Part shown: positions 30,930 through 39,442 of the stretch, piece by piece
Position numbering within the stretch: position 1 is the stretch's first letter
How the letters are laid out: each line of letters opens with the position of its first letter
NCBI GenBank assembly: GCA_963575745.1
Contig: CAUYUJ010017804.1
Coordinates: 284,930-348,929, forward strand
DNA length: 64,000 nt
DNA from: Prorocentrum cordatum
Taxonomy: Eukaryota; Sar; Dinophyceae; Prorocentrales; Prorocentraceae
Direction of reading: 5' to 3'
Program-made: the position numbers and the translations under genes
Notes under the pieces: model-generated
Seen by the model: the letters and a program-made list of their open reading frames with translations, nothing else
Database searches by the model: none
What the model was told of the DNA's origin: nothing

Positions 30930-30941
30930 AATGGCTGCGGA
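30920..30941 (-). other. DinoSL relict (21/22) at LINE-B 5' end
   Basis: Read from 30941 the leader is matched except for one C in place of T (CCGCAGCC for CCGTAGCC). The next bases, GTTGGCTCGGG, look like the tail of a second, older leader (TTTGGCTCAAG, 8 of 11). Tandem leaders are known from mRNAs retroposed more than once. AAG|GT is also compatible with an SL donor, but the following sequence is LINE-like GC-rich DNA. Confidence 0.82.
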
Positions 30942-31225
30942 CGAGGGGGGGGAAAAGGGGGAGGAGGAGGGGGGGGGGAAGGGCAGCAGGAGGGGAAGGG
31001 AAGGGGGAGGGGAAGGACGGAAAAGGGGGAGGATGGGGAGGATAATTGAATTCTCAACCTTGAACGAACGGCGAAGGATCGTGGAACGGCCCCGGCCTCA
31101 GCCGAAGATGCAGTCGTAGAAGACGTAGTTCGCCACGGGGATGTCCTCGCCCAGGGCGTCATGGAATTCTTGCTGTCGTTCATGATGGTCGAGTGGATGT
31201 GGTGCCCCGTGATGCTTGCCGTATG
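30942..31225. other. GGA-rich 5' flank of LINE-B; no gene
   Basis: 30950-31040 is purine-rich (GGGGGAGGA); 31050-31225 is ordinary sequence with CTCAACCTTGAACGAACGG near 31051. Confidence 0.6.
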
Positions 31226-31259
31226 TCGTATATATATATATATAGATGTATACATATAA

Positions 31260-31292
<33 letters not shown>
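31226..31292 (+). repeat. TA microsatellite
   Basis: Interrupted TA repeat with ACA and GATG breaks. Confidence 0.93.
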
Positions 31293-32455
31293 ACTGTCAA
31301 CATCGCACCCTTCATTGTCATGCCACTGGTCCCTCTGCAATATATCCTTGCTTGACCACTCTGGCTTTCTCATGGGCGTGTTTTCTGTCCTGTGGCATCA
31401 GGTTTCCGTCTTCGAGTCGCACAAGTCTCCAGCTAGTCCGTAAATTGAAATCTTGTCATATCATCAAAAAGCATATTTGCCGCATGCACATGGGCGATGC
31501 TTCGAAAACGTCCAATCAAACCCTCCCTCAAGGACATGTTACAATTTTTGGGTGTTGTCTATAATCGGCCCGCGCCCCCCAGCGATGAGTTCAAACAAAT
31601 CCATGCAACGAGTCGCTCCGTCGCAAGATGTCGCGACATTTTCATGATTCTCCATGTCCAACAACTGCTTTGGCCTCGCAGGACTGCCGATGATTATTTG
31701 ATTGAATAGCTCCGTCATCCGTGAAGACATGAGCTGCGCCAGTTGCAGCCTACCAACACATGCACTCGCCTCGGCGCGTGAGGTACTAAAAGGCGAATTG
31801 CGTCCGTGCCCGGCATCATATCGTGCTAATGAAAGAAGCTATCACACCTGCGCATCCTGGGTCCACCCATGATTTGCACGAAATTACTGTTGCAAGAATA
31901 TCCAGATTGTTTCGAAGCGCGCCTAGCACCAGTGATTGAAACGAAACGAAGCGGAATACGCAACATGTGACAGCGGAGCCCCTTCACGGTCTGAGTCTTC
32001 CTGGGGCACGGCAAGAACTGTCTACACTTCTTGATATTTGTGCTCGATGGCTGTGGCGTCTCGGCTTGTAGCGCAACCGCTTCACAACGTAAGTCCACGC
32101 GCGTCGAGCATACCTATAAGAGACACAACACAGGGAGCGGAAGCTGCGATGTTCCTCGGCATCAAGAGCCAAGGTCTCCTGCTCCAGATGCCTGGTATGC
32201 ATGACTGTCGCGGGCTTGAGCTACACCAGGTTCTGTCCTTGACCCAGCAGGATAGTCCAGAAGCCAGGGGCTGGTGTTGCAGCCCAACAAAGATCAAAAG
32301 GAGCGGACATCACTAGACCCAATTTCCAGAATGAACAGACAATTTGACGCGCAAGAAACCCATGAACTTCTGCAGCTATGTTCACGAGGTCACCCACGTG
32401 ACCTATATGTATACACAATCCGTTGTCCATATGTATAGATACCTATAAATACACA
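31293..32455. other. No gene recognised
   Basis: Moderate-GC sequence, lower in GC than its surroundings, without recognisable coding, repeat or structural content. Small open frames are shorter than 125 codons and overlap on both strands. Confidence 0.5.
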
Positions 32456-32456
32456 C

Positions 32457-32497
<41 letters not shown>

Positions 32498-32501
32498 TGA
32501 A

Positions 32502-32541
<40 letters not shown>
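32456..32541 (+). repeat. TA microsatellite
   Basis: Two TA runs separated by GTACATGAATATATGTG. Confidence 0.95.
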
Positions 32542-32547
<6 letters not shown>

Positions 32548-32579
32548 CGTGCATGCCCACAACTTGCCGTCCCATGGCA

Positions 32580-33298
32580 CTATATAGGAAAAGTTCTCGT
32601 CGTGGTAGGCCCGCTGAATAGTCGGCCCCTCACCGTGGCGCTAGTCGACGAGGCCGCGCATGGCCTCCAGCATCTCCAGCGCGGAGTAACATGCCATAGT
32701 CCTTGACACAAAGGGCAATTGCCTTCAATTGCGCGAAGGCGTCTCCACGCGTGAGGAGGTGGCCTGAAGCGAACTCGTGGAATCTCTCGCATCTCGTGGC
32801 CGACCTCGGCCGCGCGTCTGACCGCTTCCGCAAACTTGAGGCTCCGCAGGACAAGGGCGCTGCTGTTCGGGCTCTCCACCACCAAGTCACACTGGGAATC
32901 CAAGAAGACCGCCATGCGATGAGATAGTCGCGAGGCTGCGGGGATGCTGTTCTTCTGCCTCTCCAGGAAGCCTCTGACCCGACAGCGTCTCTGCACGATG
33001 TGTTTTGAACGGTCTTTCGATTTCTGAACCCACTTGCCATGGCGGTGTTGCGCGAGACCGATGCACGAGCAAGGTGGGAGACTTTGTGCTGAACGGGACG
33101 CATTACCTCCTTTCGATCTGCAACTTCAACAGCTCCACAGCTGGACAATGGCGAATGACATCGTCGGGCGTAAGATTTCATCACTGGACGCACTGCAGCG
33201 TTCATCGTCTTTCGGATCACGATAGAAACGCCGCGACGTTCACGAGGGCCCAGGCACCGCAAGAGACGACTCGCGGTCCTGCCACGGCAGATGTCCAT
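32580..33298 (-). other. Possible decayed coding region, unrecognised
   Basis: Two overlapping minus-strand frames (222 codons from 33298 and 138 from 32996). The most protein-like part, HRMAVFLDSQCDLVVESPNS with ALVLRSLKFAEAVRRAAEV (about 32920-32800), lies in the second frame. Composition is ordinary and no motif is recognisable. The lower half of the larger frame is probably a shadow. Confidence 0.25.
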
Positions 33299-33468
33299 TT
33301 TATTTCACCCTCGTCTGATGCAAGAGCCACTCGGCGTCGTGAGCAATGTGGCACATGGCGCCCACAGTGCAGCCGTCCTTTGTAGTCCGTGACCCGTCGA
33401 TTGTCGATCTTGATCGGCCGATGCAGTCCAGCAAGTAGGGAAAGGATTGTGACAAAGGTAGCTTGCGC

Positions 33469-34001
33469 TTAGGCCAATTGCTCTGTGATCGGCACGGTCG
33501 GCCCTGACGGGCCGTCGGTGATCAGTCGCGGCGGTTTCTGGTCTGGTGGAGACAGAAGAACTGTGCTGTCCAGACCTTTGCCCTTCGAGGCTTCTGCTGA
33601 CGCTGCTGATGACGTCGATGCTGGCTGCGCGGCAGCACCCGGCAGTGCCCCGGGGGTGCTCGAAGACGCGTCTGATGCTGAAGATATCGTCGGAAGTGCA
33701 GTTGGAGCAGGCGGAACTGGTGCTGCCGTCGTCACAGTTGGTGGAAATCTCGCCAGTAGACTCGTTGGTCGATGTCTTGCACTGGGAGTCAATAGAGCAA
33801 GAGGTCGTTCTGCTTCATCTGGAAAACGTGGAACACGCGAACGCGACCTGTCGGGACTGCCAGCGCTGCTGCTTCTGAAATACCGAGCTGCTCATATGAG
33901 ATTTGGCTGCCAAGCTTCTCGTCTGAGATAGGACTGCCGACTGATGATGGAGATGGTGCAGGACTCCGAGGGGTCAACCTCGCATCTGGTGCTGCTGGCA
34001 C
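33469..34001 (-). pseudogene. Protein A N-terminal part, copy 1 (broken)
   Basis: Starts like the complete frame (MPAAPDARLTPRSPAPSPSS then SPISDEKLGSQISYEQLG) but stops after QNDLLLY at 33789 because of substitutions near 33785-33790. The 28-base deletion shifts the remainder, and the rest of the N-terminal part is read in another frame to the unit edge, ending ITEQLA at 33469. Not functional as it stands. Confidence 0.55.
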
Positions 34002-35426
34002 CTGCGGGGGATCTGCATGTCCACGCGCACTTGATCAGGTGACCTTTGGCCGCTCGGTTGAGACGGCGGCGTCCGTGGAGGATGCTGCACCGTCCACGGA
34101 GCCGCTGGATGCTTAGCGATGCTGCTGGTGAGCTGGTTGAGCTGTTGGAGACAATACTTGCGTCGACATTGGCCTCTCATGCAACGTGGCAGCGTCAGTT
34201 GCTACGCGCGGCTGCGGAGGAGCTGGCGGCGATCCCGGTGGAACCTGTGGCCATCGTGCCGGCCAGGACGGAAGCGTCAGGAAACGCGTTACTGGAGAGC
34301 CCCTGGACGACATTCCGTCATCCCAAGGCCCAGAAGGCCACGGAGGAGGCTGCCGCATCATCCTGTTCCCAGGTTCAACACATCGCCAATATCAGGTTCA
34401 TGCTCCACCGATGAATGAACCTCATCTCTGGTCTGGAAGAATCACGAGAGCTCGCGTGACGAATCCTGCCTTGGACCATGGGGTGCCAAGATGATGCTGA
34501 CGCTCACGAGCATCTCCTTGACCGCGTGGATCGACCTGGACATTCAATGCCACAGAACCAAAACATCTCTGCGAGCTGATGGGATCGAAATTGTTCCCCT
34601 TGCACTGCCTGCCGACTTGAATGCCGCCGATGTCGTTCTCGCGAAATGCGGCCGAGGTCACCTTCGTGGCAACCTTGTAGATCGTCGGCCCGTTCTCGTA
34701 GACGTCTCGAGGCAGGGTCGCGGACTGACCCTCGGACGCATTGAAGAACTTGCCGAAGATAAGCGAAGTGCTTAGAACCCGCTGCTCGATCGACCTTAAA
34801 CTCAAATACCACTCGCTCTGATCCGCGCCACTATGCAGTAACCGCGCGAATCCAATGCGAGGTCTGATGCGGAGAGGCAGTGCCATCTCAGGATTGCCGC
34901 GCTAAGATGCAATAGCTTTGTTCTATGGACCGTAGCTCTTGATCAGACCTGCTGGTCCTCTCCACCCAGCGTCATATGCCAAGTCGGTTACTCAGGGCAA
35001 ATCAACTATGGCTCCGCCCAAGAGCCGCGCCGCATCTTCTGGCGTGCGCCGTTGAGCTCGAGCGCTGTAAACCGCGGCAATCCTGTCATCGATGATCGCG
35101 GCATTGATGGCGTCCTTGGCGGCCGTGCGAAGCCGCGGCGGGGTCTCCGCGGCGTCGGGCGCGCTCTCAAGGATGCCGAAGTGCGCCGTTAGACCAGGGC
35201 CCTCGAAGTCGCAAGGCGCTCGAGGCTGAACCACTGTAAGTGATGCTGCCGAGGAATGTCCACCATAACGCAAGGAAATATTGGTCGTGATGAAGCTCTC
35301 CTCGGCACGCCGCCCCTGACATTCCAACCTTGCGTCGTACCTGAACGCAACATTCACAGTTCCAAACTGCAGCGTGAGCTTGTCCTGCTTTATCGAGAAG
35401 CGCCCGCAATCCTTGGGCGCGTAGGT
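33475..35426 (-). repeat. ~1.95-kb head-to-tail unit, copy 1
   Basis: Direct duplicate of 35427-37402 at about 97-98% identity by eye, offset 1952 at the left end and 1980 at the right. The 28-base difference is a segment present at 35705-35732 and absent here near 33752. Both outer boundaries fall at the same place in the unit, inside protein A, so the block is two complete units. Confidence 0.93.
34422..34886 (-). CDS. Unrecognised protein B, copy 1
   Basis: 154 codons from an ATG at 34886. Residues ~20-110 look like a compact beta-rich domain: SEWYLSLRSIEQRVLSTSLI, YENGPTIYKVATKVTSAAF, IGGIQVGRQCKGNNF and CFGSVALNVQVDPRG. No signal peptide, membrane segment or catalytic motif is visible. 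Copy 2 at 36402-36866 differs at only three or four residues. A Pro/Arg-rich stretch (34361-34113) and protein A follow on the same strand, so B and A may have been parts of one transcript. Function unknown. Confidence 0.45.
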   Translation of the reverse strand: MALPLRIRPRIGFARLLHSGADQSEWYLSLRSIEQRVLSTSLIFGKFFNASEGQSATLPRDVYENGPTIYKVATKVTSAAFRENDIGGIQVGRQCKGNNFDPISSQRCFGSVALNVQVDPRGQGDARERQHHLGTPWSKAGFVTRALVILPDQR

Positions 35427-35981
35427 CAATTGCTCTGTGATCGGCACGGTCGGCCCTGACGGGCCGTCGGTGATCAGTCGCGGCGGTTTCTGGTCTGGTG
35501 GAGACAGAAGAACTGTGCTGTCCAGACCTTTGCCCTTCGAGGTTTCTGCTGACGCTGCTGATGACGTCGATGCTGGCTGCGCGGCAGCACCCGGCAGTGC
35601 CCCGGGGGTGCTCGAAGACGCGTCTGATGCTGAAGATATCGTCGGAAGTGCAGTTGGAGCAGGCGGAACTGGTGCTGCCGTCGTCACAGTTGGTGGAAAT
35701 CTCGAAAAGGACTGCGGGAACTGGCACTGGCGCCAGTAGACTCGTTGGTCGATGTCTTGCACCGGGAGGCAATAGAGCAAGAGGTCGTTCTGCTTCATCT
35801 GGAAAACGTGGAACACGCGAACGCGACCTGTCGGGACTGCCAGCGCTGCTGCTTCTGAAATACCGAGCTGCTCATATGAGATTTGGCTGCCAAGCTTCTC
35901 GTCTGAGATAGGACTGCCGACTGATGATGGAGATGGTGCAGGACTCCGAGGGGTCATCCTCGCATCTGGTGCTGCTGGCAC
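34992..35981 (-). CDS. Unrecognised protein A (329 codons), spanning the unit junction
   Basis: The only intact frame for protein A. Residues 1-45 are Pro/Ser-rich (TPRSPAPSPSSVGSP); 46-105 look folded (ALAVPTGRVRVFHVFQMKQN, LPVQDIDQRVYWRQC); 106-185 are low-complexity Pro/Ala/Ser; 186-329 look folded again (CGRFSIKQDKLTLQFGTVNV, ESFITTNISLRYGG, AHFGILESAPDAAETPP, KDAINAAIIDDRIAAVYSAR), ending LLGGAIVDLP. The frame crosses the boundary between the two 1.95-kb units at about 35427. No family recognised. Between-copy differences in the C-terminal part are mostly amino-acid changing by eye, which argues against current constraint. Confidence 0.5.
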   Translation of the reverse strand: MPAAPDARMTPRSPAPSPSSVGSPISDEKLGSQISYEQLGISEAAALAVPTGRVRVFHVFQMKQNDLLLYCLPVQDIDQRVYWRQCQFPQSFSRFPPTVTTAAPVPPAPTALPTISSASDASSSTPGALPGAAAQPASTSSAASAETSKGKGLDSTVLLSPPDQKPPRLITDGPSGPTVPITEQLTYAPKDCGRFSIKQDKLTLQFGTVNVAFRYDARLECQGRRAEESFITTNISLRYGGHSSAASLTVVQPRAPCDFEGPGLTAHFGILESAPDAAETPPRLRTAAKDAINAAIIDDRIAAVYSARAQRRTPEDAARLLGGAIVDLP

Positions 35982-37402
35982 CTGCGGGGGATCTGCATGT
36001 CCACGCGCACTTGATCAGGTGACCTTTGGCCGCTCGGTTGAGACGGCGGCGTCCGTGGAGGATGCTGCAACGTGCGCGGAGCCGCTGGATGCTTAGCGAT
36101 GCTGCTGGTGAGCTGGTTGAGCTGTTGGAGACAATACTTGCGTCGACATTGGCCTCTCATGCAACGTGGCAGCGTCAATTGCTACGCGCGGCTGTGGAGG
36201 AGCTGGCGGCGATCCCGGTGGAACCTGTGGCCATCGTGCCAGCCAGGACGGAAGCGTCAGGAAATGCGTTACTGGAGAGCCCCTGGACGACGCTCCGTCA
36301 TCCCAAGGCCCAGAAGGCCACGGAGGAGGCTGCCGCATCATCCTGTTCCCAGGTTCAACACATCGCCAAGATCAGGTTCATGCTCCACCGATGAATGAAC
36401 CTCATCTCTGGTCTGGAAGAATCACGAGAGCTCGCGTGACGAATCCTGCCTTGGACCATGGGGTGCCAAGATGATGCTGACGCTCACGAGCATCTCCTTG
36501 GCCGCGTGGATCGACCTGGACATTCAATGCCACAGAACCAAAATATCTCTGCGAACTGATGGGATCGAAATTATTCCCCTTGCACTGCCTGCCGACTTGA
36601 ATGCCGCCGATGTCGTTCTCGCGAAATGCGGCCGAGGTCACCTTCGTGGCAACCTTGTAGATCGTCGGCCCGTTCTCGTAGACGTCTCGAGGCAGGATCG
36701 CGCACTGACCCTCGGACGCATTGAAGAACTTGCCGAAGATAAGCGAAGTGCTTAGAACCCGCTGCTCGATCGACCTTAAACTCAAATACCACTCGCTCTG
36801 ATCCGCGCCACTATGCAGTAACCGCGCGAATCCAATGCGAGGTCTGATGCGGAGAGGCAGTGCCATCTCAGGATTGCCGCGCTAAGACGCAATAGCTTTG
36901 TTCTATGGACCGTAGCTCTCGATCAGACCTGCTGGTCCTCTCCACCCAGTGTCATATGCCAAGTCGGTTTCTCAGGGCAAGTCAACTATGGCGCCGCCCA
37001 AGAGCCGCGCCGCATCTTCTGGCGTGCGCCGTTGAGCTCGAGCGTTGTAAACCGCGGCAATCCTGTCATCGATGATCGCGGCATTGATGGCGTCCTTGGC
37101 GGCCGTGCGAAGCCGCGGCGAGGTCTCCGCGGCGTCGGGCGCGCTCTCAAGGATGCCGAAGTGCGCCGTTAGACCAGGGCCCTCGAAGTCGCAAGGCTCT
37201 CGAGGCTGAACCACTGTAAGTGATGCTGCCGAGGAATGTCCACCATGACGCAAGGAAATGTTGGTCGTGATGAAGCTCTCCTCGACACGCCGCCCCTGAC
37301 ATTCCAACCTTGCGTCGTACCTGAACGCAAAATTCACAGTTCCAAACTGCAGCGTGAGCTTGTCCTGCTTTATCGAGAAGCGCCCGCAATCCTTGGGCGC
37401 GA
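35427..37402 (-). repeat. ~1.95-kb head-to-tail unit, copy 2
   Basis: Second copy of the unit, containing the 28-base segment AAAAGGACTGCGGGAACTGG plus CACTGGCG. The right boundary lies at about 37402, where CCTTGGGCGCG continues as AGGTCTGG instead of TAGGTCAATTG. Confidence 0.93.
36402..36866 (-). CDS. Unrecognised protein B, copy 2
   Basis: 154 codons, near identical to 34422-34886; visible differences include QCAILPRDV for QSATLPRDV and QRYFGSVALN for QRCFGSVALN. The same Pro/Arg-rich stretch (36341-36093) and then intact protein A (35981-34992) follow on the minus strand, so this copy is the one in phase with a complete neighbour. Confidence 0.45.
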   Translation of the reverse strand: MALPLRIRPRIGFARLLHSGADQSEWYLSLRSIEQRVLSTSLIFGKFFNASEGQCAILPRDVYENGPTIYKVATKVTSAAFRENDIGGIQVGRQCKGNNFDPISSQRYFGSVALNVQVDPRGQGDARERQHHLGTPWSKAGFVTRALVILPDQR

Positions 37403-37493
37403 GGTCTGGAAATACAGCCCCTTCTTGGTCAGAACCAAGCAATCGCGTTGGTCCCGAATGCTTCACCCGAATAAGAAATTCCACATTCATCAC
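36972..37493 (-). pseudogene. Protein A C-terminal part at outer boundary
   Basis: From about 37402 down it repeats residues ~188-329 of protein A with several substitutions (NFAF for NVAF, RRVEE for RRAEE, RHGG for RYGG, QPREP for QPRAP, TSP for TPP, YNAR for YSAR). Upstream it is fused to unrelated sequence (EFLIRVKHSGPTRLLGSDQE); a TTTCCAG just before the boundary could pass for a splice acceptor. Best seen as the truncated end of the duplication. Confidence 0.5.
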
Positions 37494-37890
37494 TCATCTG
37501 CTGTTTCTCCTGGAATCCGCGCGGCGAGTGCGCAGCGGATGCACTCATCCGCAAGGATCAAGGCGGCCATGTCCCAGATGAGTCACAAGTCTGTCTGCGC
37601 GAAAAAATACACAGTGGAATCGCAGTGGCTCCATGCTGAGGCCGAATAGGATGTCGTCGCCACTTCGTACGCCCTGCGCACTTGGAAAAATTGATACCGC
37701 CACTAACGCATGAACCCGCGCGCCGCAGGCTCCTCGACGAAGCAAGGGGCCCATGTCATCTCGAGGTGCGCACTAGAATTCGATGTGAAGTCGAAGAACG
37801 GTGCTGACTGCTGGGTCATTCGGCTTTCCTCTCATCTCACTGAAATCGAAGCTCGGCTCGATCTAGTCCTGCAACTCAAGCACCGCGCCA
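37403..37890. other. No gene recognised
   Basis: Ordinary sequence between the duplicated block and the next coding piece; short overlapping frames only. Confidence 0.45.
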
Positions 37891-38454
37891 TCATCTTGAT
37901 CGAGAGACTTTGGACCCACTGATTTCTTCAATAAGTGGGCCATCAGGCCCAGCCACGCCCAAGTTCGCGATGCCGCAAAAATGTTCAGACAATTGGGATG
38001 GGGGGGGGACGTAGTAATACTTCTCATCAGTAATAAGCTGGCGGTCCTTGCCGAGGCAGCAGCGCGCCTGGGGCTCGTTAGCCGCGCGGCGCCGCTTCGC
38101 GCGGCCCAAGTAGTTCGGGAGCTTGTCGCCGCAGTTGCTCTTCAACCACCTCTCCAAGATACCCCGCTTGATGGCGTTGACGGTGAAGCTCGCGGCGTTC
38201 GCGACCCCGCCGTCTACGTGATCCACCCGCTCGTGGCGCGATGTTTCCCGCGCGAGCCCCCGCTGGCGGCGAATGGCTTCAAAGGGTGGCGCGGTCGCGC
38301 CCCGTTTGTCCGAGGCAAGGACGTCGCCCTTGCTGAAGAAGTTGAACATGCCGAGATTGCCCTTCATCTCTTTGCACCCGCGGGGCTTGCCGCCACTCGC
38401 GTCTGCGGGGTGATCCAAGATGCGGCGCGCGAAGCGCGCGCGGGGTTCCCCCAT
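37891..38454 (-). CDS. Unrecognised protein fragment (Lys/Arg-rich, EKYYYVPPP)
   Basis: 187 codons of natural composition: KEMKGNLGMFNFFSKGDVLA, SDKRGATAPPFEAIRRQRG, HVDGGVANAASFTVNAIKRG, ILERWLKSNCGDKLPNYLGR, AKRRRAANEPQARCCLGKDR, then LITDEKYYYVPPP near the C-terminus. It looks like a DNA- or RNA-binding protein of a dinoflagellate-specific type, but I cannot name the family. It lies just downstream, on the same strand, of 38570-38905, from which it differs in phase. It may be an exon or a frameshifted part of one larger gene with the pieces to 41.3 kb. Confidence 0.45.
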   Translation of the reverse strand: MGEPRARFARRILDHPADASGGKPRGCKEMKGNLGMFNFFSKGDVLASDKRGATAPPFEAIRRQRGLARETSRHERVDHVDGGVANAASFTVNAIKRGILERWLKSNCGDKLPNYLGRAKRRRAANEPQARCCLGKDRQLITDEKYYYVPPPSQLSEHFCGIANLGVAGPDGPLIEEISGSKVSRSR

Positions 38455-38905
38455 GCAGCGCGGCGCCCCATGTCCAGATCAGGCCCTTTTGGGGCGCGCC
38501 GCCTTGTTCGACCTCGCGCAGGAACGGCTCGTCGACAACGAGGGCGCGATTGACGATCGTCTCCTTGACTTATTTCGCGAACTTATTGGGCGCATTCCGC
38601 GCGCGATTCTTCTTCTTCTTCTTCTGCGCGACCTTCATGGCGGGGGCTTTCTTTGGCGCGGGTCGAACAGCGGGCCGCTTGCGCGCGCCGCCCCCGGGCG
38701 CCCGCAGCTCCCTGATCGAGTTCGGGCAAACGAGATCGCGCCAGTCGCTCGTGCGCCCCCTGAGGGTGGATCGCCGCGCGCCCATCGCCTTGCGCCCGAC
38801 GCGGGGCAAATCAAAAATTGTGGTTTTGTGGATGTAGTCGGCGAGCCACATGACCCAGCAGTTCAGTTTGTCCATCCAGTGCCCCGCGCGCGCGCCATCG
38901 AATAA
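38455..38905 (-). pseudogene. Unrecognised basic protein fragment
   Basis: The frame reads MDKLNCWVMWLADYIHKTTI (start near 38869), RVGRKAMGARRSTLRGRTSD, WRDLVCPNSIRELRAPGGG, then a Lys-rich tail (KVAQKKKKKNRARN) and a TAA at 38570-38572. The same frame continues past the stop with VNRALVVDEPFLREVEQGGA to about 38480 before the phase switches to the 38454 frame. The Trp-rich start and nuclear-localisation-like tail suggest a nuclear protein. Single stop plus frame switch suggests decay, or introns I cannot place. Confidence 0.4.
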
Positions 38906-39442
38906 TGTAAAAAAAGCGGCGCTCGGCTGACTTTTTTGGGGGCCCTCCGCGGTCGATTCTGCCCGCGCCCTTGCGCGTCCTCGGCGGCGGCGGAGGCGAG
39001 GGCCAGGGCGGCCGCGCGGATGGAAACTCGCCGCCGGCGCGGGGAGTCGGAGGCGAGGGCCAGGGGCCGCGAGGGGCGATCGAGCCGCGGCGGTTACCGC
39101 GGGCAAGCAACGGCCACCGCCCAACAACCAAGCACTGCACCAACACACGCTGATTCACCGACGTCACAACCATACGCAACACGCACCGAATGCCCACAGC
39201 ACTTTGGCGAAAAACTGCGGCAGTGAAAATGCGCCCACGTGCCTGTTTTCACTGGTCGGCAACGCATGGGAAAAAGGACATGTTGACGAGATGTGCTCAT
39301 GCGTGGCTGGCAACTCACCTGGGGCCAAAAAAGAAAGACGCGCGCCCCCGCTGCGGCGCGCGCCCCATCACTGCCCGAATGTACAGCGGCAGCGCAGTCA
39401 GCGCCTCAGAAATCACGCCACTCGCGGCCCCCCCTTCGGCGT
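38906..39442. other. No gene recognised
   Basis: GC-rich to ~39110 and ordinary sequence after. Probably intron or intergenic within the minus-strand coding cluster. Confidence 0.4.

Larger units (their letters stand above)
24013..30941 (-). mobile_element. LINE-B: near full-length non-LTR retrotransposon headed by DinoSL
   Basis: Minus strand, in order: DinoSL relict (30941-30920), zinc-finger frame (30929-30282), coiled-coil frame (30278-29622), unresolved part (29490-28780), APE-like endonuclease (28770-27797), RT (27552-~25150), RNase H across a frameshift (~25110-24500) and a Cys-rich C-terminus (to 24092), then ~80 bases of 3' untranslated sequence. All expected parts of an RNase H-bearing LINE are present. 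It is nonetheless dead: several frameshifts, and first catalytic Asp codons of RT and RNase H changed. CCT-rich DNA lies on both sides. Confidence 0.85.

Noticed and set aside
31098-31300. TA-rich sequence as a promoter (TATA) region
   Set aside because: Plain dinucleotide microsatellite; dinoflagellate promoters are not known to rely on TATA boxes and no gene follows.
30002-31321. 439-codon minus-strand frame overlapping LINE-B ORF1
   Set aside because: Its start lies in a TA microsatellite and a purine tract, and its later part is a shifted reading of the zinc-finger and coiled-coil frames.
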